From positions 2,232,001 to 2,296,000 of the forward strand of contig CP054179.1 in NCBI GenBank assembly GCA_015709615.1: a DNA stretch of 64,000 bases, read 5' to 3'. Shown piece after piece: positions 8,009 through 17,882 of this stretch. A program made the position numbers and the translations under genes. The DNA comes from Gammaproteobacteria bacterium (GTDB taxonomy: Bacteria; Pseudomonadota; Gammaproteobacteria; Burkholderiales; Nitrosomonadaceae). How positions within the stretch are numbered: position 1 is the stretch's first letter; each line of letters opens with the position of its first letter. The notes beneath the pieces were generated by a model. The model saw only the letters and a program-made list of their open reading frames with translations, had not been told where the DNA came from and did no database searches.

Positions 8009-9391
8009 ATGAGTATTAATAATCATGTATTACACACTGTCAGTTTGCCGATATTCAGCAGCAAGCTGCTACAGATAAAAGAATCCGGCACTAATTGCAT
8101 TACCCGGGCAAATGCCGACATGATAATTATCATGTTATTGCTGCTTACTATCATTAGTTTTACGACTCCTGCGGTCTATGCGGCTAATTTGCTTTTTAGA
8201 TCGAACCTTGGTTCCGGTATTTCACTTGGATCACCATATAACTTCAGTACTTATGGGGCGTGGCAAGCTATCAACGGTACCGACAAGGAAACCGGATATA
8301 CTTGGCCGGTTTCTGCCTTGGGTTCAGATTTCTCCGGTGTTCAATTGATTACTGTTGATCCGATTACTTCCTCAACGATTGGAAATTACATAACCAATGA
8401 GATCAGGTCGGTTACCGGACCGGATGGAAGACCAGTTAATGAGCTTTTCCAGCAAGTGAAGATAAAATCGCCAGTGGGTGCGGGTGGTACACAAGCTCCA
8501 CTGGTAATCAACAGGCCTTGGAATATTGGGGATGTCGATAACCTGTACATATCTTACCAGTTTAAGTATCAAGCAGATTTTGAAACACAGTTGGATAGTA
8601 CAGTACCAGGTGGAAATTGGCGTACTCATTTCGAGTTCAAAACGGGTGGCTATAACAATAGCTGGCCTGGCGATTATCGTATCACCATCTATGTCTATAA
8701 GGGATCTGATGGAAAACTTTATTGGGCTACAAAGGGCGATAATGTTGCTAATGGTCCGTTTACGCCGACTGATTACTGGATTGAGACTAATCACGCTGTC
8801 CCAGTACCTGTTGACAAGTGGTCTAAATTTGAAGTTTATTGGCACCGGTCAGGCGGCAGCGACGGGCGCTATTGGGCAGCGATCGATGGTCAAGTGATTG
8901 TCGATCACCACGGTCCGAATATGGGAGATTACAATCTTCCCATAACCCGGATTTTTGTCAGCAACCCTTATAGTGGTGGTAATGTATCAGTAGATAATCA
9001 TATGACGGGATTGGAGATATGGAATGACTTTCCCTGCGGCGCAGGGGTGTCTTGTTTTGATGCGGATTCCATTGCCCCTACAGTACCTGCTTCGCTTCTG
9101 GCTGCATTGAAAACGATTACAACTACCACCAACACGTCAAAAGGAAAAGGAAAGACAAAATCTTCCTCCTCTGCGCAGGTTACGCTATCTTGGAATGCTT
9201 CGTCGGATAATGTAGCCGTTGCGGGATATAACATTTACCGGAACGGGACAAAAATCGCAGTAAGCACTTCGACCGGCTATACCGACTCGTTAGGAGTTGC
9301 AACAGGGTCTGTTTATAGCTACACGGTGAAAGCTTTTGATGCGGCGGGCAATATATCGACTGCCAGTAATGTAGCGTCGATTGTCAATTAG
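8009..9391 (+). CDS. secreted protein with beta-sandwich domain and C-terminal fibronectin type III domain
   Basis: 460 residues. A long N-terminus ends in a hydrophobic segment (IIIMLLLLTIISFTTPAVYA, about 40-59) that looks like a signal peptide. The central region (about 60-345), with repeated aromatic strands such as WRTHFEFKTGGY and WSKFEVYWHRSGGSDGRYWAAIDG, resembles the concanavalin-like sandwich of polysaccharide lyases and glycan-binding proteins. After a Thr/Ser/Lys linker, the last 90 residues form a typical FnIII module (VTLSWNASSDNVAVAGYNIYRNG...). A role in extracellular polysaccharide binding or cleavage is inferred. Its leader holds a sigma54-like promoter and a c-di-GMP aptamer, which fits a biofilm or exopolysaccharide role. 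The ATG at 8009 lies 9 bases after AAGGAGG. Confidence 0.8.
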   Translation: MSINNHVLHTVSLPIFSSKLLQIKESGTNCITRANADMIIIMLLLLTIISFTTPAVYAANLLFRSNLGSGISLGSPYNFSTYGAWQAINGTDKETGYTWPVSALGSDFSGVQLITVDPITSSTIGNYITNEIRSVTGPDGRPVNELFQQVKIKSPVGAGGTQAPLVINRPWNIGDVDNLYISYQFKYQADFETQLDSTVPGGNWRTHFEFKTGGYNNSWPGDYRITIYVYKGSDGKLYWATKGDNVANGPFTPTDYWIETNHAVPVPVDKWSKFEVYWHRSGGSDGRYWAAIDGQVIVDHHGPNMGDYNLPITRIFVSNPYSGGNVSVDNHMTGLEIWNDFPCGAGVSCFDADSIAPTVPASLLAALKTITTTTNTSKGKGKTKSSSSAQVTLSWNASSDNVAVAGYNIYRNGTKIAVSTSTGYTDSLGVATGSVYSYTVKAFDAAGNISTASNVASIVN

Positions 9392-9397
9392 AAAAAT

Positions 9398-9440
9398 GCA
9401 CGGTGATTAAGTCGGCTGTTCGGGTGCCTAATTACCGTGC
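9398..9440 (+). terminator. hairpin terminator after the FnIII protein gene
   Basis: GCACGGTgATTA (from 9398) pairs with TAATtACCGTGC (ending 9440), starting 6 bases after the stop codon; it is followed by a weak T-rich stretch (TTCTTCGATT). It could also serve as the end of the opposing aroE transcript. Confidence 0.6.
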
Positions 9441-9477
9441 TTCTTCGATTCTGGATCCACTCACCTGACAGACTGAA

Positions 9478-10296
9478 TCAGATGAATGATTTCAACTGCG
9501 CAATGACGGGTTTCGTTTCAGGTCTGATACCGCGCCATAGAAAGAAAGATTCCGCTGCTTGTTCGACCAGCATGCCGATTCCGTCGGCTATTTGTTGCGC
9601 TCCGTTTTGCCAGGCGAATTTGAGAAAAGGCGTAGGCTCCGGACGATACATCATGTCATAGGCGAGCGCGGTGTGTGCAAAAATTCCGGCGGGTAATTCG
9701 GGTAATGCATCGTGCAAACTGGCGGAAGTTGCGTTGATGATAAGGTCGAAATTCTCGCCGGAGAAATGCATAAAATCGCCAGAAACGATATTGCCGTGGA
9801 TAATAAATTTTTGTTGCAGTATTTCGGCTTTTTTCGGTGTGCGATTGGCAATCGCAAGTAGCGAGGGGTAGCGCTGAAGGAGCGGCAGAATCACCCCCTG
9901 CGCGGCACCGCCCGCTCCCATCAGCAGTATGCGTTTGTCTGCAATGGAAATTCCCAGGTTGCATTCGATGTCACGGACTAATCCTGCGCCATCGGTGTTA
10001 TCACCGAGAATTTCACTGTTTTCGAATTTAAGCGTATTGACGGCCTGTGCGATGTTTGCCCGTTCGGTTAACCGGGTTGCCAGTTGATAGGCTTCCAGCT
10101 TAAACGGCACGGTAACATTCAGGCCCTTGCCACCTTGTTGACGGAAGCTTTCCACGGTTTCACGGAAACCATCCAGCGGCGCCAGAATGGCGGTATATCG
10201 CATGGCCTGGCCGGTTTGCTGCGCGAACGCGGTATGGATCAGCGGTGATTTGCTGTGTGCGATGGGGTTGCCGATGACGGCATAGGAATCAAGCAT
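9478..10296 (-). CDS. aroE: shikimate dehydrogenase (NADP+)
   Basis: Catalyses NADPH-dependent reduction of 3-dehydroshikimate to shikimate in aromatic amino acid synthesis. At 272 residues it has the family's usual length. The shikimate site is intact: SKSP (15-18), NVTVPFK with catalytic Lys66, Asn87 and Asp102 in GDNTDG. The nucleotide loop GAGGAAQG (127-134) and NRT (151-153), which favours NADP, are present. It lies 36 bp downstream of the TonB-like gene on the same strand, a pairing common in betaproteobacteria, so the two may be cotranscribed. Confidence 0.96.
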   Translation of the reverse strand: MLDSYAVIGNPIAHSKSPLIHTAFAQQTGQAMRYTAILAPLDGFRETVESFRQQGGKGLNVTVPFKLEAYQLATRLTERANIAQAVNTLKFENSEILGDNTDGAGLVRDIECNLGISIADKRILLMGAGGAAQGVILPLLQRYPSLLAIANRTPKKAEILQQKFIIHGNIVSGDFMHFSGENFDLIINATSASLHDALPELPAGIFAHTALAYDMMYRPEPTPFLKFAWQNGAQQIADGIGMLVEQAAESFFLWRGIRPETKPVIAQLKSFI

Positions 10297-10332
10297 GAGT
10301 GGAGCAGCCTCTGGTCATATTTGAATTGATGG

Positions 10333-11244
10333 TTACTGACTCAATAACATATCCGAGGATGCAAATACCCAAGTGCGGGTGATGTGCAGAATATCCGTAT
10401 CCTGACTGATGTCCGGCGGGAACGGTGCGAATCCGTTTTGCCCGGCGAGTTTTACGATATTGACGGCCGCCTCATCAAGGACTTTTTCTCCAGAGGAACG
10501 GTTGATTTCAATGGATTCCAAGCTGCCGTCGGCGCGGATGCCGACGGTCAGTTGCAGATTACCGTAGAGCTTTTCTTTTCTGGCGGCTTCCGGGTAATTC
10601 AAATTACCGATACGTTCGACTTTGAGACGCCAGTCCTCGACATAGCGCGCAAAGCGATATTCTTTGGTGCGCGCGCCGACAAATTTACGTTTAGGGCGTT
10701 TCTGGTAGTTGTCATGGTCTTGGTCGACCTGTGCACGCAGGCGGGCAATATCCAGGCTGCGTAGCAGTAATTCGGTGGGATCCATCGCGGCTTGCGGGCT
10801 TTCGGCTTCACTTTTTTGCTCAACGGGTTGCGGTATCTGTGGTGTTTCGCTGACGGCCGCCATCAGCTTTTTAGCCTCTTGTTCCAACTGCTTAACTTTT
10901 CGTTGCGCTACGCTTTCATTGATGACCGGTTTGCTTTTCGGCAGCACCGGGAAGGGCGTTTTTGCCCGGCGGTCATCATCCGTATTGCCGCCACCGTCCA
11001 GATTGTCTTGCGCGAGCAATTGAGATTCTTTCGGTTTCGTCAGCGTCTTGTTATTGACCAGCACGACTTCCAGCGATGAAGCGATTTTGTCCAGCTTCGG
11101 CTGGGGAAATTGAAAAGTCACACCGAAAAATATAAAAGCATGCAATAACAGGGAAGCGGCCATCGCGACAGACAAGCGATTGGTTCGCAGGTATTGAGAG
11201 CCGTCCGGTGCTACTGACGAGGTTGCGGGTGTTTGAATGGTCAC
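10333..11244 (-). CDS. TonB-like energy transducer family protein
   Basis: 303 residues with one N-terminal membrane anchor (about 25-44, MAASLLLHAFIFFGVTF), a charged/Pro-containing linker, and a C-terminal TonB domain (about 218-290: YPEAARKEKLYGNLQLTVGIRADGSL...). Such proteins span the periplasm and pass proton-motive energy to outer-membrane receptors, or act in envelope assembly. The proline-repeat linker of classical TonB is missing. No exbB/exbD is adjacent, so it may be a TonB paralogue. Start is GTG at 11244. Confidence 0.8.
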   Translation of the reverse strand: MTIQTPATSSVAPDGSQYLRTNRLSVAMAASLLLHAFIFFGVTFQFPQPKLDKIASSLEVVLVNNKTLTKPKESQLLAQDNLDGGGNTDDDRRAKTPFPVLPKSKPVINESVAQRKVKQLEQEAKKLMAAVSETPQIPQPVEQKSEAESPQAAMDPTELLLRSLDIARLRAQVDQDHDNYQKRPKRKFVGARTKEYRFARYVEDWRLKVERIGNLNYPEAARKEKLYGNLQLTVGIRADGSLESIEINRSSGEKVLDEAAVNIVKLAGQNGFAPFPPDISQDTDILHITRTWVFASSDMLLSQ

Positions 11245-11357
11245 AGCCTAAAGGTCAAGCCTTGAATTAAGTCTATAAACTGGCGAAAGACCGCGCTATT
11301 TTAGGTAACAACTTTTCGCTTGTCACATGATTCATTGAAAATTTTTGCAGCGCGCAT

Positions 11358-13214
11358 TCACGCATCCAGTTTTTGCAAAAATTCCGCATGCAGGGTGCGA
11401 TCCAATAAATCGATTTCGGATAATTTAAGTTTGACATAGGTGCCCGGTGCTACTTCGGGGAGCGACGGAACCCTCGTAACAAATGGAATATGATCCAGTT
11501 TTACCAAATTTTCTTTAATCACTTGCGCATCGATGATTTGAATTTTTTCCTGCAACAACCAGCGCAAGCACCAGTAACGTTCCATGGCGCGCTGGAATTC
11601 GCCATAAATGCCGTAAGCGGTTTCAAAGTCGCGCATGGCGATTAACAGTTGATTGCTGTTTTTGTCATAAGGGGGAGGTTCATTGCGCAGCATCGCAATG
11701 AGTTGCCGCTGATTGATCAAATCAACGTAACGTCTCATCGGCGAACTGCTCCAGGCGTATTGAGAAACACCCAGACCTTGATGGGGAGCAGGGGAAATGC
11801 TCATTTTTACTTTGCCGTTGGCCTGACTGCGAAAAATACCGGTGATGCCGGCATCGGTCAATTGTTTTCCCCATTCCGTATTGACATAAATCATTAATTC
11901 CGACACCACCTTGTCAATCGGCGAACCACGCCGGCGCTCGCTGATCGTGACATGCTCGCCGTTGATTTCGAAGCTATAGTCGATTTTGTCGCTATTACTG
12001 TCATTGGTTTTGCCCCGTTGAGTCTCCATCTTGCAGGCGAATTTCCATAACAAGCTGAATTCCTTGCTGAACGCATGCGTGAAATCGCCCTTGCTTAAGG
12101 CGGTTTCGTTGAAGTGCTGCTCCAGCGCATTGTGACGCAGGTTGGCGGCAATTTTGATTTTTTCAAGCCTGCTTTCCGCTCCGATGACAGTGAAATCATC
12201 CGCGACATCCAAATACAGGGAGAGCACGGGACACAACTTATTTTCAGCCAGAGTGAAGTGATTGATGACTGAGTCCGGCAGCATGGTGATTTTTTTTCCA
12301 GGCAGGTAAACAGTCGATAGTCTTGAGGAAACAACGCTCTCAAGCGGCGATTCGAGGTGGATGCCCAAAGCCGGCGCTGCGATATGGATGCCGATACGGA
12401 AACTGCCCAGCGCTAACGGCGTAACCGAAAACGCATCGTCGATTTCTGTTGTTGAGGCGTCGTCGATGCTGAATGCGGCAACATCGGTACAGCGTAAATC
12501 GGGCAGAACATCGCCGATCGGGTGTGTTTCCAATTCACCAAAGCCGATGCCTTCGGGAAAATATTCCCGCACAAACTGATCGAAATGATAATCGTGCGAA
12601 GATGGAATGGCGCCGCATTTTTCCATCAATTTTGTGACGGTGAGTTTTTTTTCCGCGCAAACGGTTTCAAGCGCTTTCCATTCCAGGGAATTTTTTTCCG
12701 GCTTGTAGAGTAAGCTGGTGCTGAGGGGTTTGAATTCCTCGGGCAAAATGAATTGGCTTAATTGCTCGACATAACGCGCTTGTTGCGCTGCTTGCAGACG
12801 TTTTTTTTCCTGACCGGCCAACGCGGCTTTCAGTGCATCCGGCGGTGCGGCTTTATAGCGGCCTTGTCCTTTCTTGTAGAAATACATCGGTGCGCTTTGC
12901 AGCAGCAGCAACGTGGCGGCCGCCTCAACCGGGCTTGGAGCATGGCCAAAGTAATCGGCCGCAAGCGTATTGCTGGCAAACTCGGTTTCTTGCGGGCAGC
13001 ATTCCCAGAGAAAATCCGGATCCAGTTCAGCGGCGATTTTTTGCGCATGACTCATGAATTCGGCTAACGGTGGCGTATCGAATCGGAACAGAACGGCTGT
13101 TGTCTTGATTTTTGATCGCTTGCCATGAACAGTCTCTATTTGCAGCGAAGTGTTGTTATCAGCCAGAATGGCGCCTACTTTAAAGGTTCCAGCTTCTTCG
13201 TAAAAAACATTCAT
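11358..13214 (-). CDS. RNB-domain ribonuclease (RNase II/R family)
   Basis: 618 residues, near RNase II size and shorter than RNase R. The catalytic block DDASTTEIDD (251-260) supplies the Mg2+-binding aspartates, and SSPMRRYVDLINQRQL (490-505) is the RNB signature around the substrate channel. The N-terminus is a degenerate RNA-binding/winged region and the last about 60 residues form an S1-like OB fold (GTYVKLKLSEIDLLDRTLHAEFL). It would be a processive 3'-5' exoribonuclease. It lies upstream of the TonB-like/aroE pair on the same strand. Confidence 0.9.
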   Translation of the reverse strand: MNVFYEEAGTFKVGAILADNNTSLQIETVHGKRSKIKTTAVLFRFDTPPLAEFMSHAQKIAAELDPDFLWECCPQETEFASNTLAADYFGHAPSPVEAAATLLLLQSAPMYFYKKGQGRYKAAPPDALKAALAGQEKKRLQAAQQARYVEQLSQFILPEEFKPLSTSLLYKPEKNSLEWKALETVCAEKKLTVTKLMEKCGAIPSSHDYHFDQFVREYFPEGIGFGELETHPIGDVLPDLRCTDVAAFSIDDASTTEIDDAFSVTPLALGSFRIGIHIAAPALGIHLESPLESVVSSRLSTVYLPGKKITMLPDSVINHFTLAENKLCPVLSLYLDVADDFTVIGAESRLEKIKIAANLRHNALEQHFNETALSKGDFTHAFSKEFSLLWKFACKMETQRGKTNDSNSDKIDYSFEINGEHVTISERRRGSPIDKVVSELMIYVNTEWGKQLTDAGITGIFRSQANGKVKMSISPAPHQGLGVSQYAWSSSPMRRYVDLINQRQLIAMLRNEPPPYDKNSNQLLIAMRDFETAYGIYGEFQRAMERYWCLRWLLQEKIQIIDAQVIKENLVKLDHIPFVTRVPSLPEVAPGTYVKLKLSEIDLLDRTLHAEFLQKLDA

Positions 13215-13584
13215 AGGATTGCTTTTCTAGGTTCGATTGAGTGATTGGAACTTAGGTGCTGCATCGGCAGGAGATGATTTGTCATCTAAAATTTAGAAGC
13301 TTATAAAATTCGGAGAGACTTCTGTTACGATGAAAAAACTGACCAACAATTTTGCATTATATACGAGACTTCGATTCAACAAAAAAACAGTAGACAACGA
13401 GCGTTGCGAATAGTGCCGGTATTTTTTATCAAACTGGGCAGGCTTGCTGATATCGGAAAAGCTGTTGATGCATCATGAAAAACTGTAGGTGAGCCGGAAT
13501 GAAGTGTAATTTGTTTGCTAGGGTGCGCGGCCGTTTGTGAATGCCGATTTGATTCCCTGTTTTTGTAGGGAAGAAAGGGGCAAT
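13215..13584. other. intergenic, no supported gene
   Basis: 370 bp between the RNase start and the dciA stop. Only short frames without ribosome sites or family resemblance are present. The promoter of the RNase gene should lie within it, but no clear -35/-10 pair stands out. Confidence 0.5.
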
Positions 13585-14049
13585 TTAATCGTTTGGGTGT
13601 TTCTTTACGAACGACTGAATGGCGTTTTTCAATTCGGAATCGGCCAAAGTTGCGGCTAATTGATTCAGGCATGTTTTTCCGGTTTGACTCAGTTTTAATT
13701 TGTTAATGATATGTTCTTGATTTGTTGGTTTTTTTGTATTTTTTGAAATGGAATCTGCTTGCACCAAAATTTGAATTGCAGTAATTTCCCAACCTAGCTT
13801 TTGCAGCTTGAGCAGCAATGATGGGGAGATCTGCTTGAGCTTCGCGGCAATGGCGCCATTGCCGACCAGTACAGTAAGTCTGCTATCCTTGGTCCGGCCT
13901 AAGCTGCAATATTGTGTCAATTGAGCTGGAATAAGCTTAAAAAATGTGGATTGGTCTTCGCGCAATTTTTGGGCCAATTTGAACAGATGCGTATATTCAG
14001 GCGTTTTGCCAAGCAAATCGAAATAAGCGTCAACTTTATGAGGGGCCAT
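13585..14049 (-). CDS. DciA-like (DUF721) replicative helicase loader
   Basis: 154 residues from the ATG at 14049, which has GGTGAG upstream; a TTG at 14070 would add MDIGEIT. The KH-like N-terminal core of the DUF721/DciA family is recognisable (...CSLGRTKDSRLTVLVGNGAIAAKLKQISPSLLLKL). DciA helps load DnaB at oriC in bacteria that lack DnaC. The position, divergent from an M23 peptidase followed by secA, is the neighbourhood usual for this family in betaproteobacteria. The start of the M23 gene lies only 30 bp away, so the two promoters must overlap the coding ends. Confidence 0.75.
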   Translation of the reverse strand: MAPHKVDAYFDLLGKTPEYTHLFKLAQKLREDQSTFFKLIPAQLTQYCSLGRTKDSRLTVLVGNGAIAAKLKQISPSLLLKLQKLGWEITAIQILVQADSISKNTKKPTNQEHIINKLKLSQTGKTCLNQLAATLADSELKNAIQSFVKKHPND

Positions 14050-14079
14050 GGTTATCTCACCAATATCCAATAAAAAAGT

Positions 14080-14997
14080 ATGAATATTATTTTTATTTCC
14101 AGTAATTCGGACCGAGCGCGTAAACTAACTTTAACTAAAGCACACATTGTATTATCAATGGGTGCTTTTTTATTCATTATTCTGGTAGCGGCGCTGTGTT
14201 TGAATTTCATTTCACTACGCTACGCTGATCGCATCGATGCGCCTGTCTTAAGGGCAGTATTGGTTAATCCGCAAGAAGAGCGGCATCAAAAAATTCAAAC
14301 GCATTTGCAAGATAATCTGAATCTGATGGCGAGTAAGTTGGGGCAGATGCAGGCGCAACTATTGCGTTTGGATGCATTGGGCGAACGTCTGGCGGAATCT
14401 TCCGGTATTCAAGTGCGGGATTTTTCATTTAAGAGAACCCCGGGGCAAGGTGGCGCTCGGAATGACTTGTCATCCGAAGAGCTATCCTTTTCGGAATTTA
14501 GCCATAAACTTCAGGAACTGTCGAATATGCTGAATGAAAGAACGGATAAGCTGGGGGCGCTTGATTCCTTATTGCGTTATGACCGGATAACGAAGTTTGT
14601 GCTGCCTTCCGAAATGCCCGTTGAGACGGATTGGTATTCTTCCGGTTATGGATACCGGATCGACCCATTTACCGGGAAAAAGGCGTTTCATGAGGGGGTC
14701 GATTTTGCTGTGGAGGTGGGTTCGCCGATAAAAGCCGCTGCGGGCGGGGTGGTGATCTATTCAGATCATCATCCTGAGTATGGTAATATGGTTGAGATTG
14801 ACCATGGCGATGACTTGGTGACTCGATATGCGCACGCATCGAAGCGTTTAGTGAGTCTTGGAGCGGTTGTATTGCAGGGGCAGAAAATAGCTGAAGTAGG
14901 CAATACCGGGCGTTCTACGGCACCGCATTTGCATTTCGAAATCCGGCACAAAGATAAACCGCAAAATCCATCCAAATTTTTGAAAAAGCCGGGTTAA
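14080..14997 (+). CDS. M23 family metallopeptidase, membrane anchored
   Basis: 305 residues: a single N-terminal transmembrane helix (about 21-46), a coiled-coil periplasmic section (about 65-165), and a C-terminal LytM/M23 domain. Zinc ligands are visible as HEGVD (His204, Asp208) and HLHFE (His283, His285). Such proteins cleave peptidoglycan cross-links or activate amidases during cell-wall remodelling. All catalytic residues are present, so it is probably an active endopeptidase. A strong terminator separates it from secA. Confidence 0.9.
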   Translation: MNIIFISSNSDRARKLTLTKAHIVLSMGAFLFIILVAALCLNFISLRYADRIDAPVLRAVLVNPQEERHQKIQTHLQDNLNLMASKLGQMQAQLLRLDALGERLAESSGIQVRDFSFKRTPGQGGARNDLSSEELSFSEFSHKLQELSNMLNERTDKLGALDSLLRYDRITKFVLPSEMPVETDWYSSGYGYRIDPFTGKKAFHEGVDFAVEVGSPIKAAAGGVVIYSDHHPEYGNMVEIDHGDDLVTRYAHASKRLVSLGAVVLQGQKIAEVGNTGRSTAPHLHFEIRHKDKPQNPSKFLKKPG

Positions 14998-15029
14998 ATC
15001 GGGGTATTAATTTCTCCTGGTTTTTTGCG

Positions 15030-15062
15030 GGGTGAGAAGTAAGCTCACCCTTTTGTTTTTTA
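15030..15062 (+). terminator. rho-independent terminator between the M23 peptidase and secA
   Basis: Perfect stem GGGTGAG (15030-15036) / CTCACCC (15044-15050) with a 7-base loop, followed directly by TTTTGTTTTTT. Confidence 0.92.
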
Positions 15063-15095
15063 ATAAGCTATTCAATACGAAATATTTACAGACTT

Positions 15096-17828
15096 ATGCT
15101 AGGTAATCTACTCAAGAAAATTTTCGGCAGCCGCAACGACCGGATGATCAAACAGTATACTCAGGCTGTGCGGACGATCAATGAATTGGAGCCGGCTATT
15201 GCGGCGCTGTCGGATGCCGAGTTGCGCGCAAAGACCGATGAATTCAAGCAGCGCATTCAGGATGGCGAAACGCTTGATGCATTACTGCCGGAAGCTTTTG
15301 CGGTCATTCGCGAGAGCGGTAAACGCGTGCTGGAGATGCGCCATTTCGATGTGCAGTTGATCGGCGGTATGGTGTTGCACGGCGGTAAGATTGCCGAGAT
15401 GCGCACAGGTGAAGGTAAAACGCTCATGGCGACTTTACCGGCCTATTTGAATGCATTGTCGGGCAAGGGTGTGCATGTTGTGACAGTGAATGATTACCTG
15501 GCGAAGCGCGATGCCGAGTGGATGGGCCGGATCTACCGGTTTCTCGGCATGAGCGTCGGCGTTATTTATTCGCAAATGCCGCACGACGAGAAGCAGGCCG
15601 CTTATGCCGCCGATATTACCTACGGCACCAATAATGAGTACGGTTTTGATTATCTGCGCGACAATATGGTGACACACGCGAATGAGCGTGCGCAACGCAC
15701 GCTTAATTTCGCAATCGTGGATGAAGTGGATTCAATTTTGATCGATGAAGCCCGCACACCTTTGATTATTTCCGGTCAAGCGGAAGGCGATACCGAGATT
15801 TACGTGCGTATTAACAAACTCGTTCCGAAGCTGATACGGCAGGAGAAAGAAGATAGTCCGGGCGATTACAGCGTAGATGAAAAATCCCATCAAGTGACGT
15901 TGAGTGAAGCAGGCTTCGAGCATGCGGAAGAGTTGCTGGAATCCGCCGGGTTGCTCGAATCGGGATCAAGTCTTTACGATCCCGCCAATATCAATTTAAT
16001 ACATCATCTGAATGCAGGGTTGCGCGCGCATAATTTGTTTTTTCTCGATCAGCATTATGTGGTGCAAAACGGTGAAGTGGTTATCGTCGATGAATTCACC
16101 GGGCGTCTGATGGCCGGGCGCCGTTGGTCGGATGGCTTGCATCAAGCGGTAGAGGCCAAGGAAGGCGTGGTTATTCAGAAAGAAAATCAAACGCTCGCTT
16201 CCATTACCTTTCAGAATTATTTTCGCATGTATCAGAAACTGTCCGGCATGACGGGCACTGCGGATACCGAGGCCGCCGAGTTTCAGCAAATCTATGGATT
16301 GGAAACAATCATTATTCCAACGCATAGACCGATGATTCGTGAAGATCGTATGGATCTGGTGTTTCGTACGATGAAGGAAAAAAATGAAGCGATCGTTCAT
16401 GAAATCAAGGATTGCTATGAACGCGGCCAGCCGGTTCTGGTAGGTACGACTTCCATTGAGAACAATGAGTTATTATCGAAGCTGCTGAACCGGGAAAAGC
16501 TGCAGCATCAAGTGCTGAATGCCAAGCAGCATGCTGGTGAAGCCAGTATCGTTGCGCAGGCTGGGCGGCCGAAAATGATTACGATAGCGACCAATATGGC
16601 GGGCCGTGGAACAGATATTGTACTAGGGGGAAATCCTGAGCCGGAGATCGAGCAAATCCGGCATGATGAAAAATTGAGTGACGAAGCAAAAGAAAAACGT
16701 ATCGCCGAAGTGTACGAAGAATGGAAGCGGATCCATGAAGAAGTATTGAACAAAGGCGGTTTGCATATTATCGGCACGGAACGGCATGAATCGCGGCGCG
16801 TGGATAATCAGCTGCGCGGACGTTCGGGGCGGCAGGGAGATCCGGGTTCCAGCCGTTTCTTCCTTTCCTTAGAAGATCCTTTGCTGCGGATTTTTGCGTC
16901 GGATCGTGTAGCCAATATCATGACACGCCTAAAAATGCCGGAAGGGGAGGCGATCGAGCATCCATGGGTGACTCGTGCCATTGAAAATGCGCAGCGCAAA
17001 GTGGAGGCAAGAAACTTCGATATGCGCAAGCAGTTGCTGGAATACGATGATGTGGCGAATGATCAGCGGCATGTCATTTATCAGCAACGCAATGAGCTGC
17101 TGGAAGCGGAGCAGGATATTTCGGAAACCATTACCGCGATTCGTGAGAACGTTTTAACTGATTTATTCAATTCGTATATTCCGCCGCAAAGTGTTGAAGA
17201 GCAGTGGGATGTGGCGGGATTGGAAAAAGCGCTTGCAGCCGAATATCAGTTACATTTTTCGCTACATAAATGGCTGGAGGATGACCCAGGATTGCATGAA
17301 GAGAGCTTATGCCAGCGCATTATCGATTTTGCAAATGATCATTATCAGGCAAAAGTTGTGCAGATCGGTGCTGAGATTATGCATCACTATGAACGGGTGG
17401 TGATGCTGCAGATTCTGGATTCACATTGGCGTGAGCATCTGGCGGCATTGGACCATTTGCGGCAAGGCATTCACCTACGTGGCTATGCGCAGAAGAATCC
17501 AAAGCAAGAATATAAGCGTGAGGCTTTTGAGCTTTTCTCGACCATGTTGGAGGAAGTTAAAAGGGAAGCCACAAAAATACTGCTGACTGTGCAAATAAAA
17601 AGTGAGCAACAAGTAGAGGCCGTAACGGATACTTTGCGGGCGCCGGAAAATATACAGCTTCACCATGAGGCATACCAGGAATCAGAGGCGGAGGCAACGC
17701 AGTATGCGGGAGTGGAAGAGGAGAAAACGCAACCTTTCGTGCGCCAAAACGAGAAAGTGGGGCGCAATCAACCTTGTCCATGCGGTTCGGGCAAGAAATA
17801 TAAGCAGTGCCATGGAAAGATAAAATAG
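15096..17828 (+). CDS. secA: preprotein translocase ATPase SecA
   Basis: Motor ATPase that pushes unfolded preproteins through SecYEG at the inner membrane. Full length (910 residues). Walker A GEGKT sits at 105-109 and the DEAD-like Walker B in VDEVDSILIDEARTPL (about 209-224). The second helicase domain carries GRGTDIVLGG and RGRSGRQGDPG. The C-terminus has the zinc-binding tail CPCGSGKKYKQCH (Cys894, Cys896, Cys905, His906) that binds SecB and phospholipid. The start ATG at 15096 gives MLGNLLKKIFGSRNDR, the normal N-terminus. It is preceded by its own terminator-bounded leader. Confidence 0.98.
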   Translation: MLGNLLKKIFGSRNDRMIKQYTQAVRTINELEPAIAALSDAELRAKTDEFKQRIQDGETLDALLPEAFAVIRESGKRVLEMRHFDVQLIGGMVLHGGKIAEMRTGEGKTLMATLPAYLNALSGKGVHVVTVNDYLAKRDAEWMGRIYRFLGMSVGVIYSQMPHDEKQAAYAADITYGTNNEYGFDYLRDNMVTHANERAQRTLNFAIVDEVDSILIDEARTPLIISGQAEGDTEIYVRINKLVPKLIRQEKEDSPGDYSVDEKSHQVTLSEAGFEHAEELLESAGLLESGSSLYDPANINLIHHLNAGLRAHNLFFLDQHYVVQNGEVVIVDEFTGRLMAGRRWSDGLHQAVEAKEGVVIQKENQTLASITFQNYFRMYQKLSGMTGTADTEAAEFQQIYGLETIIIPTHRPMIREDRMDLVFRTMKEKNEAIVHEIKDCYERGQPVLVGTTSIENNELLSKLLNREKLQHQVLNAKQHAGEASIVAQAGRPKMITIATNMAGRGTDIVLGGNPEPEIEQIRHDEKLSDEAKEKRIAEVYEEWKRIHEEVLNKGGLHIIGTERHESRRVDNQLRGRSGRQGDPGSSRFFLSLEDPLLRIFASDRVANIMTRLKMPEGEAIEHPWVTRAIENAQRKVEARNFDMRKQLLEYDDVANDQRHVIYQQRNELLEAEQDISETITAIRENVLTDLFNSYIPPQSVEEQWDVAGLEKALAAEYQLHFSLHKWLEDDPGLHEESLCQRIIDFANDHYQAKVVQIGAEIMHHYERVVMLQILDSHWREHLAALDHLRQGIHLRGYAQKNPKQEYKREAFELFSTMLEEVKREATKILLTVQIKSEQQVEAVTDTLRAPENIQLHHEAYQESEAEATQYAGVEEEKTQPFVRQNEKVGRNQPCPCGSGKKYKQCHGKIK

Positions 17829-17882
17829 TTTATTGTAAACAATGGTATGGCGTAATACTGATTGATTGATCTGTTGCTCGTG

